Below, piece by piece: positions 17,343 to 26,066 of a stretch of 64,000 nt of DNA. Within the stretch, counting starts at the first letter, position 1, and the number at the start of each line of letters is the position of its first letter. Below the pieces are notes generated by a model, which was not told the DNA's origin, did no database searches, and was given only the letters and a program-made list of their open reading frames with translations. A program made the position numbers and the translations under genes. Origin of the DNA: Ensifer adhaerens (GTDB taxonomy: Bacteria > Pseudomonadota > Alphaproteobacteria > Rhizobiales > Rhizobiaceae); NCBI RefSeq assembly GCF_020035535.1, contig NZ_CP083350.1, forward strand, positions 878,501 to 942,500, written 5' to 3'.

Positions 17343-18901
17343 TCGGCCGCGTTGCGAAGAGGCTGTCCACCGTCAAGCGGCGGTAGCCAAGTGTTTCCGG
17401 TCCAGCCGTTTTCGTCGTAGTCGGCCATGCACTGGTCGACAAGCGCCTCCATCTCCTTCAGCCGCCCGCCGCGCTCGGCCCCCTTCAGGACTTGCAGCCG
17501 CACTTCCTCCGGCGCGCCGGCATAGTTGAGTTCGTAGAGCGCATGCCGTCCGCCGAACTCCGTTCCCGTCGCATCCCACAGCAGCTTCATGATCTTGATG
17601 CGCTCGATGTGGCCCATGTCGTTCGAGCCGCGCACATATTGCGCCAGGTAACGATCGATCTCCGGGTTGCCGAAGTCGCGCGCCGAGGACGGCAGGTAGA
17701 TGAGGCCGGAGGCTACGACCTTTCGGATCGTCTCGACGACACGCGGATAGGCCTCCGACATGAAGGTACGATAGGAAAGGGCGGCTTCGAGATTGGGAAG
17801 CACGGCGCCGTCGGCCCAGGGAATGGGGTTGTGCGCCATGGCGTTGGAGAAGCTCCAGAACATGTGGCGAAGCGCGATGACCTCGCCGAGCGCCGCCTGG
17901 TTGCCGCGGAACGCATCGCCCCCGGTGGCCCTCAAGGCCTTGGCAAGCAGGCCTGCAAGGAAGTCGAGCTTCACGGCGAAACGGGTGCAGCCCTGGAAGC
18001 AATAGCCGTGCATGAAGCCGGAGGCCGGGTGGAAGGAGAGGATCTTGGCGGCGTCGCGCAGCACCAACACGTCTTCCCAGGGCACGAAGACGTTGTCGAG
18101 CACCAGGATCGCGTCGTTCTCGTCAAAGCGCGACGACAGCGGATAGTCGAAGGGATGGCCGACCGCATTGGCGGTCTGCTCGTAGGAGACGCGACAAAAC
18201 ATCTTGATGCCCGGCGCGTTCATCGGGACGATGAACATGACCGAAAGCGAGGGGTCCTCCGTCACCGTCGCGGAGCTTTGCGCCAGGAAATTATAGTGCG
18301 TCAGAGCCGAGGAGGTCGCGACCACCTTGGCGCCGGAGACGTGGATGCCGGCATCGGTTTCCTTGGTGATGTGGACGAAGACGTCTTTCACCGCATCCGC
18401 CGGCTTGTGGCGGTCGATCGGCGGATTGACGATCGCGTGGTTCATGAAGAGTGCCGCTTCCTGGGCGCGTTTGTGCCAGGCAAGCGCATTGTCCTTGAAC
18501 GGCCCGTACCAGTTGGCGTTGGCGCCGAGCGTGTTCATCAGCGCCGCCTTGTAGTCGGCGGTGCGGCCCATCCAGCCGTAGGACATGCGCGCCCATTCGG
18601 CGATCGCGCCCTGCTGTGCGGCTAGGTCGGCGGGCGAGCGGGCGACGCGGAAATACTTGTGGGTGTAGCCACCGGAGCCGGTGTCGGTCGGCGAGGTGAG
18701 GATGTCCTTCTTCGCGGGATCGTGCAGGGCGTCATAGAGCCTTGCAAGCGAGCGGGCGGAGTTGCGCATGGCGGGGTGGCTGGTGACGTCGTGCACGCGC
18801 TCGCCGTTGATATAAACCTCGCGCCCGTCGCGCAGGCTTTCCAGATACTCGGCGCCGGTGAAGGGCCGCGTCCGGTCGGCGCGGAAATCCTCTGCTCTCA
18901 T
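17339..18901 (-). CDS. hpaB: 4-hydroxyphenylacetate 3-monooxygenase, oxygenase component
   Basis: A 520-residue two-component flavin monooxygenase that hydroxylates 4-hydroxyphenylacetate to homoprotocatechuate using flavin from HpaC. Family features are GAEYLESLRDGREVYINGERV at the N-terminus, THYNFLAQSS, VLDNVFVPWEDVLVLRD, and the C-terminal GTEFGGRHALYELNYAG. The start MRAEDFRADR at 18901 gives the family length; 36 extra upstream codons of the open frame lack family sequence and overlap the divergent promoter region. Translationally coupled to hpaC. Confidence 0.93.
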   Translation of the reverse strand: MRAEDFRADRTRPFTGAEYLESLRDGREVYINGERVHDVTSHPAMRNSARSLARLYDALHDPAKKDILTSPTDTGSGGYTHKYFRVARSPADLAAQQGAIAEWARMSYGWMGRTADYKAALMNTLGANANWYGPFKDNALAWHKRAQEAALFMNHAIVNPPIDRHKPADAVKDVFVHITKETDAGIHVSGAKVVATSSALTHYNFLAQSSATVTEDPSLSVMFIVPMNAPGIKMFCRVSYEQTANAVGHPFDYPLSSRFDENDAILVLDNVFVPWEDVLVLRDAAKILSFHPASGFMHGYCFQGCTRFAVKLDFLAGLLAKALRATGGDAFRGNQAALGEVIALRHMFWSFSNAMAHNPIPWADGAVLPNLEAALSYRTFMSEAYPRVVETIRKVVASGLIYLPSSARDFGNPEIDRYLAQYVRGSNDMGHIERIKIMKLLWDATGTEFGGRHALYELNYAGAPEEVRLQVLKGAERGGRLKEMEALVDQCMADYDENGWTGNTWLPPLDGGQPLRNAAE

Positions 18902-18948
18902 TTTCTCCTCCTTGAGTTTCGTCAAGGCTAGGCGTTGAAATCGTCCGC

Positions 18949-18967
18949 TGCCATGGACAGAATGGCA
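18949..18967. promoter_or_regulatory. Inverted repeat between hpaB and hpaA, candidate regulator site
   Basis: TGCCAT-N7-ATGGCA is a perfect 6-bp inverted repeat in the 94-bp gap between divergent hpaB and hpaA, 28 bp before the hpaA start. It could bind HpaA or another regulator, or simply overlap a promoter. Assignment by position only. Confidence 0.35.
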
Positions 18968-18995
18968 AAATGACTTGGACTTTTTCCGGTGAAAC

Positions 18996-19868
18996 ATGAC
19001 CGACACCATCCCCAGCTTCTTCGTTTACGGCGAACCGGAGCAACAGCTCGAACCGGGGTTCTTCCACGTCGAGACAGTCATGGCGCGGCGAGCTCTGCAT
19101 CAGGGAGAGGTGAAAGCGCACAAGCATGACCAGATGGGGCAGATCACCTTCTGGCTGAGCGGCCGCGGCACCTACTTCATCGACGACAGGCCATTGGACT
19201 TTTCCGCACCGGCCGTCAGCTTCGTGCCAAGCGGCATCGTGCATGGCTTTTCCGTCGATCCACAGACCAGCGACGCCGTCGTCGTCTCGGTCGCCGACGA
19301 AGCGTTGCTCTCCATTCGGGAGAACACGACGCTGGCGCTCGATAGGCCCACGATGATCCGTGGCGATGGCAAAGACCGGGACTGGTGCCGTCTTGCCGAG
19401 TTGCTCGAAATCGTTGCTGATGAATATGCCGGCGGCGCGGCCGGCACCCAACAGATGCTCGCGTCCCTAGTTGCCGCCGTCCTGACCCAGATCGCCCGCC
19501 TGGCATCCGCCATGTCGGTCGGCCAGCAGACTGAGGCAGCGCTGGCAACGGAACTTCGTCGGCTCATCGATGTGCACTTCCGCGAAAACTGGACCGTCGG
19601 GAAATACACAGACGCGCTGGCGACGACGCCGCATCTCATCGCGAAGGCCAGCCGGGACGCCTTCGGCATGCAGGTCAAGGAACTGATCAACGAGCGCCGC
19701 CTGCTGGAGGCAAAGCGCCTGCTGCTCTTCACCGTGCGGCCGCTCGAAGATATCGCCTATGAGATCGGCTTTGCCGATCCCGCCTATTTCTCGCGCTTTT
19801 TCCGATTGCGCGTGGGAGAGGCGCCCAGCGACTGGCGCCGGGCGCGGGTGAGTTCCAGCGCCGGCTAA
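18996..19868 (+). CDS. hpaA: AraC-family activator of 4-hydroxyphenylacetate monooxygenase genes
   Basis: A 290-residue regulator with an N-terminal cupin sensor (HKHDQMGQITFWLSGRGTYFI, FVPSGIVHGFSV) and a C-terminal AraC/XylS DNA-binding domain (about 190-285; LATTPHLIAKASRDAFG, LEDIAYEIGFADPAYFSRFFR). Divergent position next to hpaBC and overall character match HpaA, which activates hpaBC in response to 4-hydroxyphenylacetate. Convergent with the P1 peptidase gene 44 bp away. Confidence 0.87.
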   Translation: MTDTIPSFFVYGEPEQQLEPGFFHVETVMARRALHQGEVKAHKHDQMGQITFWLSGRGTYFIDDRPLDFSAPAVSFVPSGIVHGFSVDPQTSDAVVVSVADEALLSIRENTTLALDRPTMIRGDGKDRDWCRLAELLEIVADEYAGGAAGTQQMLASLVAAVLTQIARLASAMSVGQQTEAALATELRRLIDVHFRENWTVGKYTDALATTPHLIAKASRDAFGMQVKELINERRLLEAKRLLLFTVRPLEDIAYEIGFADPAYFSRFFRLRVGEAPSDWRRARVSSSAG

Positions 19869-19912
19869 GTCAGCGGCTCCGGGGAAAGCTCTCTGGTCAC
19901 GGTGGCTGCCGG

Positions 19913-21043
19913 CTATCGGCCGTAAGCCCGCATCACCTCCATCAGCGGTTCGTGCCGGATCGCCTGGATCTTGAAGCGGTCATGCGGCGTGCCGCCGGAG
20001 TCCTCCGCTGCGATCATCGCATTGACCACTGCTTCCTCGACGCTGTCGACGGTTGCGAGATAGACCGGATCGAGCAACTCGTCGTTGACGATCTCCAGCG
20101 ACAGGCGCGGCGGCGCCTTGTGCGCCATCGGCTGTGTGTTGGCGGTCGAAAAGGCGAGGAAGATATCGCCGGAATTGTTGCCGCCGGGCGTACCGTTGCG
20201 GCCGATGCCGATCGCTGCCCGTCGCGCCAGACGCTTCAACTGATGCGGCGCCATCGGCAGGTCGGTGGCGATCACGACGATGATCGAGCCGCGCTCCTGC
20301 ATCTGGCTTTGCGGCGTGCCGTCGCGCATGTGTTCGCCGACCGGAACGCCGCGGATGGTCAGCCAGTCACGCTGGCCGTGATTGGCCTGAACCAGCGTGC
20401 CGATCGTGTAGTCGCGGCCACCGAATTGGACGACGCGCGACGCCGTTCCGGTGCCGCCCTTGAAGCCATAGGCGATCATGCCGGTGCCGCCACCACAATT
20501 GCCTTCCTGAACCGGACCTGACATGGCGCTGTCGAGTGCCGCGCGCACGTCGGCTTCGGTGATCGGCTGACCGTTGATGTCGTTCAAGACCCCGTCATAG
20601 GTCTCGGCGACCACGGGCATCAGCCAGAGGAAATCATCCGTGTCATAAGTCGATTTGTAGCGCTCCAGCATCCATTGGATGGTGGCGTGATGCGTCATGC
20701 CGACGGCGTGGGTGTTGGTGATCATCACGGGCCCGAGGAAGAAGCCGCCGTCTTCGATCCAATGGGTGCCGGTCATCTCGCCGTTGCCGTTGAACCGGTG
20801 CACGCCGGCATAGACCGGGACCGGCGTTTCCGATTCGACATGCGGCAGGATTGCGGTGACGCCGGTGCGCACCGGGCGTTTGCGGCCGGGTCGCGGCGTC
20901 TGCTCCTCGATGGTGCGGAAACCGACGGCGATGCCTTCGACATCGGTGATGGCATTGAAGCGGCCAGTGCGGCCGGAAAAGGGCAGGCCGATGTCGCGGG
21001 CGCGGGCGCCGGAGGGTGTAGAGCTTTTGTCGTTCATGATCAT
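19913..21043 (-). CDS. P1-family (DmpA-type) aminopeptidase/D-esterase
   Basis: A 376-residue self-processing Ntn-fold peptidase of family S58/P1. The autoprocessing site is visible as ERGSIIVVIATD near residue 250, giving an N-terminal Ser nucleophile for the beta chain. Other family blocks are GRFNAITDVEGIAVGF, TNTHAVG, NCGGGTGMIAYGFKGGTGTASR, VQANHGQRDWLTI and GTPGGNNSGDIFLAF. DmpA-type enzymes release N-terminal amino acids, including D- and beta-residues. The start overlaps the stop of the upstream permease (ATGA), so it may act on the imported substrate or a conjugate of it. Confidence 0.85.
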   Translation of the reverse strand: MIMNDKSSTPSGARARDIGLPFSGRTGRFNAITDVEGIAVGFRTIEEQTPRPGRKRPVRTGVTAILPHVESETPVPVYAGVHRFNGNGEMTGTHWIEDGGFFLGPVMITNTHAVGMTHHATIQWMLERYKSTYDTDDFLWLMPVVAETYDGVLNDINGQPITEADVRAALDSAMSGPVQEGNCGGGTGMIAYGFKGGTGTASRVVQFGGRDYTIGTLVQANHGQRDWLTIRGVPVGEHMRDGTPQSQMQERGSIIVVIATDLPMAPHQLKRLARRAAIGIGRNGTPGGNNSGDIFLAFSTANTQPMAHKAPPRLSLEIVNDELLDPVYLATVDSVEEAVVNAMIAAEDSGGTPHDRFKIQAIRHEPLMEVMRAYGR

Positions 21044-21870
21044 TTCTGCCGGGAGCGAAGGTAAAGGCCGAGCGAGGCGACGACGAAGGAGAAGGTCAGC
21101 ATCATCACGGCGATGGCGTTGATCTCTGGTTTGATGCCGCGCCGAAGCATGGAGAAGATGAACATCGGCAGCGTGGTGACGTCGACGCCGGCGATGAAAT
21201 AGGTGATGACGAGGTCATCCATCGAGATGATGAAGGCGAGCAGCGCGCCGCCGACGATCGCCGGAAAAAGCTGCGGCAGCACCACCCGGCGAAATGTCAT
21301 CCATTCGTTGGCGCCGAGATCGGCTGACGCGTGTTCCAGCGTGCGGTCCATACCGGCAAGGCGGGCTGAGACGACGATGAAGACGTAGGAGATCAGGAAG
21401 GTGCACTGGCCGATGATGATCGTCGTCAGGCCGAGATTGATGCCGGAATTGACGAAGAAGATCAGGAGCGCGATGCCGAGCACGATATCCGGCATCAGCA
21501 TCGGCATGAACATCACCACCCGGTAGAAGCGCTGGCCGACGAATTGGAACCGATAGAGGGCGATGGCTATCGCCGTGCCGAAGACGGTCGCAATCGCGGT
21601 CGTGGAGGCGGCGATGACCAGGCTGTTCCACACCGCCTGCAGCAGTTGCCCGGTCGATTCGATATAGAGCGCGCTTTCGGAAACCTTCGTCTTGAAGCCG
21701 AGCACCTGCGCGTACCATTCGGTGGTGAAGCCCGTCCAGGTCATCATGTTCACCGGATTGGCGTTGAACGAATAGACGGCGATGACGACGAGCGGAATGT
21801 AGATGAAGGCGAAGAAGAGGCCGGTATAGGCGACAAGGCCGCCGTTAAAGAGGGATCGAGCGATCTTCAT
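21040..21870 (-). CDS. ABC transporter permease, spermidine/putrescine type (PotC-like)
   Basis: A 276-residue inner-membrane permease with about six membrane segments. The EAA loop is recognisable as HASADLGANEWMTFRRVVLPQLFPAI. Family traits include FIYIPLVVIAVYSFN near the start and SMDDLVITYFIAG after the loop. It pairs with the PotB-like gene 8 bp upstream and the ATPase before it. The stop overlaps the peptidase start. Confidence 0.87.
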   Translation of the reverse strand: MKIARSLFNGGLVAYTGLFFAFIYIPLVVIAVYSFNANPVNMMTWTGFTTEWYAQVLGFKTKVSESALYIESTGQLLQAVWNSLVIAASTTAIATVFGTAIAIALYRFQFVGQRFYRVVMFMPMLMPDIVLGIALLIFFVNSGINLGLTTIIIGQCTFLISYVFIVVSARLAGMDRTLEHASADLGANEWMTFRRVVLPQLFPAIVGGALLAFIISMDDLVITYFIAGVDVTTLPMFIFSMLRRGIKPEINAIAVMMLTFSFVVASLGLYLRSRQK

Positions 21871-21878
21871 GGGTCACC

Positions 21879-22778
21879 TCACCGTGCCAGGGCCGCGGCG
21901 GCGCTACGCCGACCGGAAAGCACCACGTGGACGACCATCATGATCAGCATGACGCTCATCACCATCATCGCCAGCGCCGCGCCGAACGGCCAGTTGCGGG
22001 CGGCGAGGAACTGCTGCTCGATCAGATTGCCGAACATCATCACCTTCGCGCCGCCGAGCACCGCCGGCACGACGAAGTTGCCGAGCGCCGGGATGAAGAC
22101 GATGATCGCGCCGCCGGCAATGCCGGGAGCCGTCAACGGCAGGATGATGCGCCAGAAGGTGCGCACCGGGCCGGCGCCGAGATCGAGCGAGGCGCGCACC
22201 AGCGTCCAGTCGAGTTTCTCGACGCTGGCGTAAACCGGCATGAACATGAAGGGAATGAACACATAGGTCATGCCAAGGATGATCGCGCCCTTGGTGTAGA
22301 TCAGGTCGAGCGGCCGATCGATCAGCCCGATGGACAAAAGCACTTCGTTGACGAGGCCGGTCTGGCGCAGGATCAGCACCCAGACGAAAAGCCGTACGAT
22401 CAGGCTGGTGAAGAAGGGCAGCGTGATCAGGAACAGGCAGAAGTTCTTCCAGCGCTCCGAGAGCCGGGCGATGCAGAAGGCGGCGGGATAGCATACGAGA
22501 ATGGTTGCAAGCACCGTGAGCGCGGCGATCTCGACCGAGCGCAGGAAGATCGCGATGTAGATCGGATCGAACTCCTCGAACATCGGATCGGCGAAGCCGA
22601 GGATGCGCCCGAAATTGTGCGGATAGAAGGTCCACTCCACCCCGCCATAAAGGCCCGGTGCCAGGAAGCTGGTCACGACCATGATTGCGAGCGGGCCGAG
22701 GAAGAAGACGGCGAGAAAGGCGGAGACCGGCCCGAGCAGGAGGCCGAGTTGAAAGCGGCGGCGGCTGGCGATCGACAT
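21879..22778 (-). CDS. ABC transporter permease, spermidine/putrescine type (PotB-like)
   Basis: A 299-residue inner-membrane permease with about six segments and the EAA loop RASLDLGAGPVRTFWRIILPLTAPGI. The PotB-like C-terminal block FIPALGNFVVPAVLGGAKVMMFGNLI is present. I place the start at ATG 22778 (MSIASRRRF), 1 bp after the ATPase stop and about 9 bp downstream of GGGAAGG; a GTG three codons earlier is the alternative. Confidence 0.86.
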   Translation of the reverse strand: MSIASRRRFQLGLLLGPVSAFLAVFFLGPLAIMVVTSFLAPGLYGGVEWTFYPHNFGRILGFADPMFEEFDPIYIAIFLRSVEIAALTVLATILVCYPAAFCIARLSERWKNFCLFLITLPFFTSLIVRLFVWVLILRQTGLVNEVLLSIGLIDRPLDLIYTKGAIILGMTYVFIPFMFMPVYASVEKLDWTLVRASLDLGAGPVRTFWRIILPLTAPGIAGGAIIVFIPALGNFVVPAVLGGAKVMMFGNLIEQQFLAARNWPFGAALAMMVMSVMLIMMVVHVVLSGRRSAAAALAR

Positions 22779-22779
22779 C

Positions 22780-23871
22780 TCAGGCACCTTCCCTTTCGCC
22801 GATCAGGTGCACGGCGGCCGGATCATAGGCGAGACGCGCCTTGCGGGTGCGCTCGACCGTGCCGACGAGATTGCGGCGGTTGGCCGGGACTTCGGCCACG
22901 ACCTTTCGGCCCTCGGCGGTTCGGCCGAACAGCTCGAAGGTCGAGCCGACGAAGACGATCTGGTCGAGGTCGACGTCGATCGTCGGGAAGGGGGCGTTGT
23001 CCTCGGCGAGGAAGAACTGCTCCGGCCGGATCAATGCCGTCGCCATTGTCGGGATTTTCCGGTCGCAGGGCTGGTGGCGGATCGCCATTCCGTCGGCCGT
23101 CATCAGCCGGTCGCCGTCGAGCCTGCCTTCGAACAGGTTGCTGGCGCCGATGAAAGTCGCGACGAAGGTGTTGACCGGGTGGTCGTAGATGGCGCGTGGG
23201 GTGTCGAGCTGCTGGATCCGACCACCTGACAGTACCGCGACACGATCCGACATCGTCAGCGCTTCCTGCTGGTCGTGGGTGACGAAAATGAAGGAGATGC
23301 CGAGCTCGTCCTGCAGCGTTTTGAGTTCGATCTGCATCGCCTGGCGCAGGTTTTTGTCGAGCGCCGACAGCGGTTCGTCGAGCAGCAGCAGCTTCGGCCG
23401 GGCGATGATGGCGCGGGCGAGCGCCACCCGCTGCTGCTGGCCGCCTGAGAGCTGGCGCGGCTTGCGTGCTTCCATGCCTTCGAGCCCGACCATCTTCAGG
23501 GCGCTCGCGACCTTTTCGCGACGCTGCGGTTTGGCAATGCCCACGACCTCCAGCGAATAGGCGACGTTTTCGCCGACCGTCATATGCGGAAACAGGGCGT
23601 AGTTCTGAAAGACGGTGTTGACCGGGCGGCGATAGGGCGGCCGGTCCGTCATGTCCTCGCCGTCGATCAGGATCGAGCCGCCGTCGAGTTCGACGAAGCC
23701 GCTGATTGCCTGCAGCAGTGTGGTCTTGCCGCAACCGGAAGGGCCGAGCAAGGTCAGGAATTCGTTGCGGCGGACATCGAGATTGATTCGGTCGAGAGCG
23801 GTCACGGTGCCGCCTTCCGGAGTGGCAAAGGCCTTGCTCGCCTCCACCAGCCGGACGATGGAATTCTGCAT
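22780..23871 (-). CDS. ABC transporter ATP-binding protein, spermidine/putrescine type (PotA-like)
   Basis: A 363-residue ATPase. Walker A is GPSGCGKTT, the signature LSGGQQQRVALARA, Walker B LLLLDEPLSALD, and the switch His is in FIFVTHDQQEA. The C-terminal TOBE/OB region runs from about 275. It energises the PotB/PotC-like channel. The start MQNSIVRLVEASK at 23871 follows GGGGAACAG; the longer open frame would need TTG. It begins a minus-strand operon divergent from its binding-protein gene. Confidence 0.88.
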   Translation of the reverse strand: MQNSIVRLVEASKAFATPEGGTVTALDRINLDVRRNEFLTLLGPSGCGKTTLLQAISGFVELDGGSILIDGEDMTDRPPYRRPVNTVFQNYALFPHMTVGENVAYSLEVVGIAKPQRREKVASALKMVGLEGMEARKPRQLSGGQQQRVALARAIIARPKLLLLDEPLSALDKNLRQAMQIELKTLQDELGISFIFVTHDQQEALTMSDRVAVLSGGRIQQLDTPRAIYDHPVNTFVATFIGASNLFEGRLDGDRLMTADGMAIRHQPCDRKIPTMATALIRPEQFFLAEDNAPFPTIDVDLDQIVFVGSTFELFGRTAEGRKVVAEVPANRRNLVGTVERTRKARLAYDPAAVHLIGEREGA

Positions 23872-24033
23872 ACTTCTGTTCCCCAAAATGTTATGCAAAT
23901 AACGCTTGTGCGTTTTCGATATATGGATACCATTTGCCTATCGGAGTCAACGGCCACGAGAAGCCGTGATCCGGAAGCGGCCGGCAAAGGCCGTGCCAGG
24001 CCGTCCGGCCAGAACCATCAGAGGAGAATTTCA
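23872..24033. promoter_or_regulatory. Divergent control region of the PotABC/PotD-like genes
   Basis: This 162-bp region separates the ATPase and binding-protein starts. It is AT-rich at its left end and contains a perfect AACGC-TTGT-GCGTT inverted repeat at 23901-23914, a candidate operator for the RpiR regulator encoded downstream. GAGGAG at 24021 is the ribosome-binding site of the binding-protein gene. Confidence 0.4.
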
Positions 24034-25113
24034 ATGACGATGACAAACGGGACGACCCGCGGAGGCAGGAGAGCTTTCGCGACCCGTGCACGCACTGTGG
24101 CACTTTCCCTGGCGGCGCTGACCGCCCTGTTCGGGACGACGCAAGCAGCCGAGCTCAACATCTACAACTGGGGCGAATACATCAATCCGGCCGTGCTGAA
24201 GAAGTTCGAGGAGGAGACCCAGATCAAGGTCAATCTCTCGACCTATTCCTCCAACGAGGAGATGCTGGCGAAAATCCAGGGCGGCGCCACGGGCTATGAC
24301 ATCGTCTTCCCGTCGGTACATATGCAGGACATCATGGCCAAGCTCGACCTGCTCGAAAAGACCGACATCAACGCCTATGAGGGCTTCAAGAACATCGACC
24401 CGACGTTCCTGCGCGCCAAGAGCGACCCGAAGGGCGAATATTGCCTGCCCTATGCGTTCGGGACGGTCGGCATTCTCTACAACCGAACATTGCTCGGCAA
24501 GGACGTGACCGGCTGGCGCGACCTGATCGAGACGGTGAAGGCCAAGGGTCTGAAATTCACGCTGCTCGACGACATGCGCGAGGTGCTGTCGGTCGGCCTG
24601 ATCCTCAATGGCCACAAGGTCAACTCCACCGACCCCGCCGAATTGCAGCAGGCGGCCGATACGATCATCGCCATGAAGCCTGATGTCGCTGCCTTCACCT
24701 ATGACACCCGCCCGATGGTCGCGGCCGGCGACGTGGCGGCCGGTCACTTTTTCGTCGGCTCGATGGTCGACGTCTTCGCCAATCCGAAGGATCTCGGCTA
24801 CGTGATCCCGGAGGAAGGCGCGACGATGTACCAGGAGGATATCTGCGTTCTGAAGACCGCGCCGAACAAGGAGAACGCCATCAAGTTCATGCAGTTCTAC
24901 ACCCGTCCGGAAGTGGCGGCGCTCAACATCGAGCAGCAGACGAACGGCACGGCCAACGTCCCGGCGCGGCAATTGACCCCCGAGCAGATCAAGAATAGCA
25001 AGGAAATCAATCCGCCGCCGGAAACCATGCAGAAACTGCAGATCTTCGAAGATCTCGGCCCTGCCGTGCGCCAGCTCGATCGGGTCTGGACCAAGGTGAA
25101 GACGGCGCAATAA
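24034..25113 (+). CDS. Periplasmic binding protein, spermidine/putrescine type (PotD/PotF-like)
   Basis: A 359-residue secreted solute-binding protein. A twin-arginine-like RGGRRAF precedes a hydrophobic stretch (TVALSLAALTALFGTT) and likely cleavage at TQAAE. The mature start LNIYNWGEYINPAVLKKFEEET is diagnostic of the PotD/PotF family. It has its own promoter side, opposite the ATPase/permease operon. The ligand may be a polyamine or another small cation; the nearby CodA-like and peptidase genes leave this open. The start at 24034 follows GAGGAG. Confidence 0.88.
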   Translation: MTMTNGTTRGGRRAFATRARTVALSLAALTALFGTTQAAELNIYNWGEYINPAVLKKFEEETQIKVNLSTYSSNEEMLAKIQGGATGYDIVFPSVHMQDIMAKLDLLEKTDINAYEGFKNIDPTFLRAKSDPKGEYCLPYAFGTVGILYNRTLLGKDVTGWRDLIETVKAKGLKFTLLDDMREVLSVGLILNGHKVNSTDPAELQQAADTIIAMKPDVAAFTYDTRPMVAAGDVAAGHFFVGSMVDVFANPKDLGYVIPEEGATMYQEDICVLKTAPNKENAIKFMQFYTRPEVAALNIEQQTNGTANVPARQLTPEQIKNSKEINPPPETMQKLQIFEDLGPAVRQLDRVWTKVKTAQ

Positions 25114-25189
25114 ATGTGCGATGCGACGGAGAGGGGTGTACGGCGCATTCTTGCCGACATCCCACTCTGATCATGCAATGGGAGGGGAC

Positions 25190-26047
25190 GTGGCACAGCG
25201 AATCCTGAAGCTGGTGCGTAGCGACGAGCTCAGGCGCTCGAAATCGGACAAGCTCATCGCCAACTACATCGAGCGTAATCTCGCCGATATTCCCTTCGAG
25301 ACGGCGCGCTCGATCGCGACCCGGCTTGAGGTTTCGCCGATGACGGTCGGGCGCTATCTCCGGCGCATGGGCTTCGACGGTCTCGATGAGCTGAAGCTGG
25401 AGCTCAGGCGCGACGGCTCCAACAATCCGGCCTGGCAGGTGAAGGGATCGGTTGGTCGACTTCGCGACGACAATCGCGAAGGTAAGTTGCTTGCCGGTCT
25501 GATCCAGCAACAGATCGACAATCTCGGCATGATCTACGAGCTGACGACCGCGCCGGAATGGCAGCAGGCGATCGATGCGTTGATCTCCGCCAGCGAGGTC
25601 TATGTCGCGGCGTATCAGAACGTGCGCGGCATCGCGCAATATTTCGCCAGCCAGCTTTCCTATACCCGGTCGCGAGTGCAGTTCGTCGACGGCCTCAACG
25701 GCACCTATGCCGAGTTGCTCGACGGTTCCGTCGAGGGTCGGGTGCTGTTCCTGCACGACGTTCGCCGTTTCGCCGCAAAGGCGCGGCCGTTGGCGGAGGA
25801 GGCGCGCCGGGCGGGCGTCAAGGTTATCCTCTTCACCGACGAATTCTGCCCTTGGGCGCCCGAAGTTTCCGACATCTGCCTCATCGTGCCCGGATCGCAC
25901 GGCCCGCTCTGGGACGGAGCCGCGACAACGGTCGCGGTCATGGACCTGCTCTTGAGCAACGTCATCGTCGTGCTCGGCGACGAAGTCGGTGAGCGCGTTG
26001 CACAGCTCACCCGATTGCAGAACGTCTTCGGCGACTTCGAGGATTGA
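25190..26047 (+). CDS. RpiR/MurR-family transcriptional regulator
   Basis: A 285-residue regulator with an N-terminal RpiR helix-turn-helix (about 10-85; FETARSIATRLEVSPMTVGRYLRRMGFDG) and a C-terminal SIS domain (about 120-270; ISASEVYVAAYQNVRGIAQYFA, VLFLHDVRRF). GTG 25190 is preferred because GGAGGGG sits just upstream; ATG 25178 is an alternative. SIS domains usually sense phosphosugars, so a member beside a polyamine-type transporter is unusual. Same direction as the binding-protein gene, 76 bp away. Confidence 0.83.
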   Translation: MAQRILKLVRSDELRRSKSDKLIANYIERNLADIPFETARSIATRLEVSPMTVGRYLRRMGFDGLDELKLELRRDGSNNPAWQVKGSVGRLRDDNREGKLLAGLIQQQIDNLGMIYELTTAPEWQQAIDALISASEVYVAAYQNVRGIAQYFASQLSYTRSRVQFVDGLNGTYAELLDGSVEGRVLFLHDVRRFAAKARPLAEEARRAGVKVILFTDEFCPWAPEVSDICLIVPGSHGPLWDGAATTVAVMDLLLSNVIVVLGDEVGERVAQLTRLQNVFGDFED

Positions 26048-26066
26048 AGTCCGCCGCCTCTGATGC

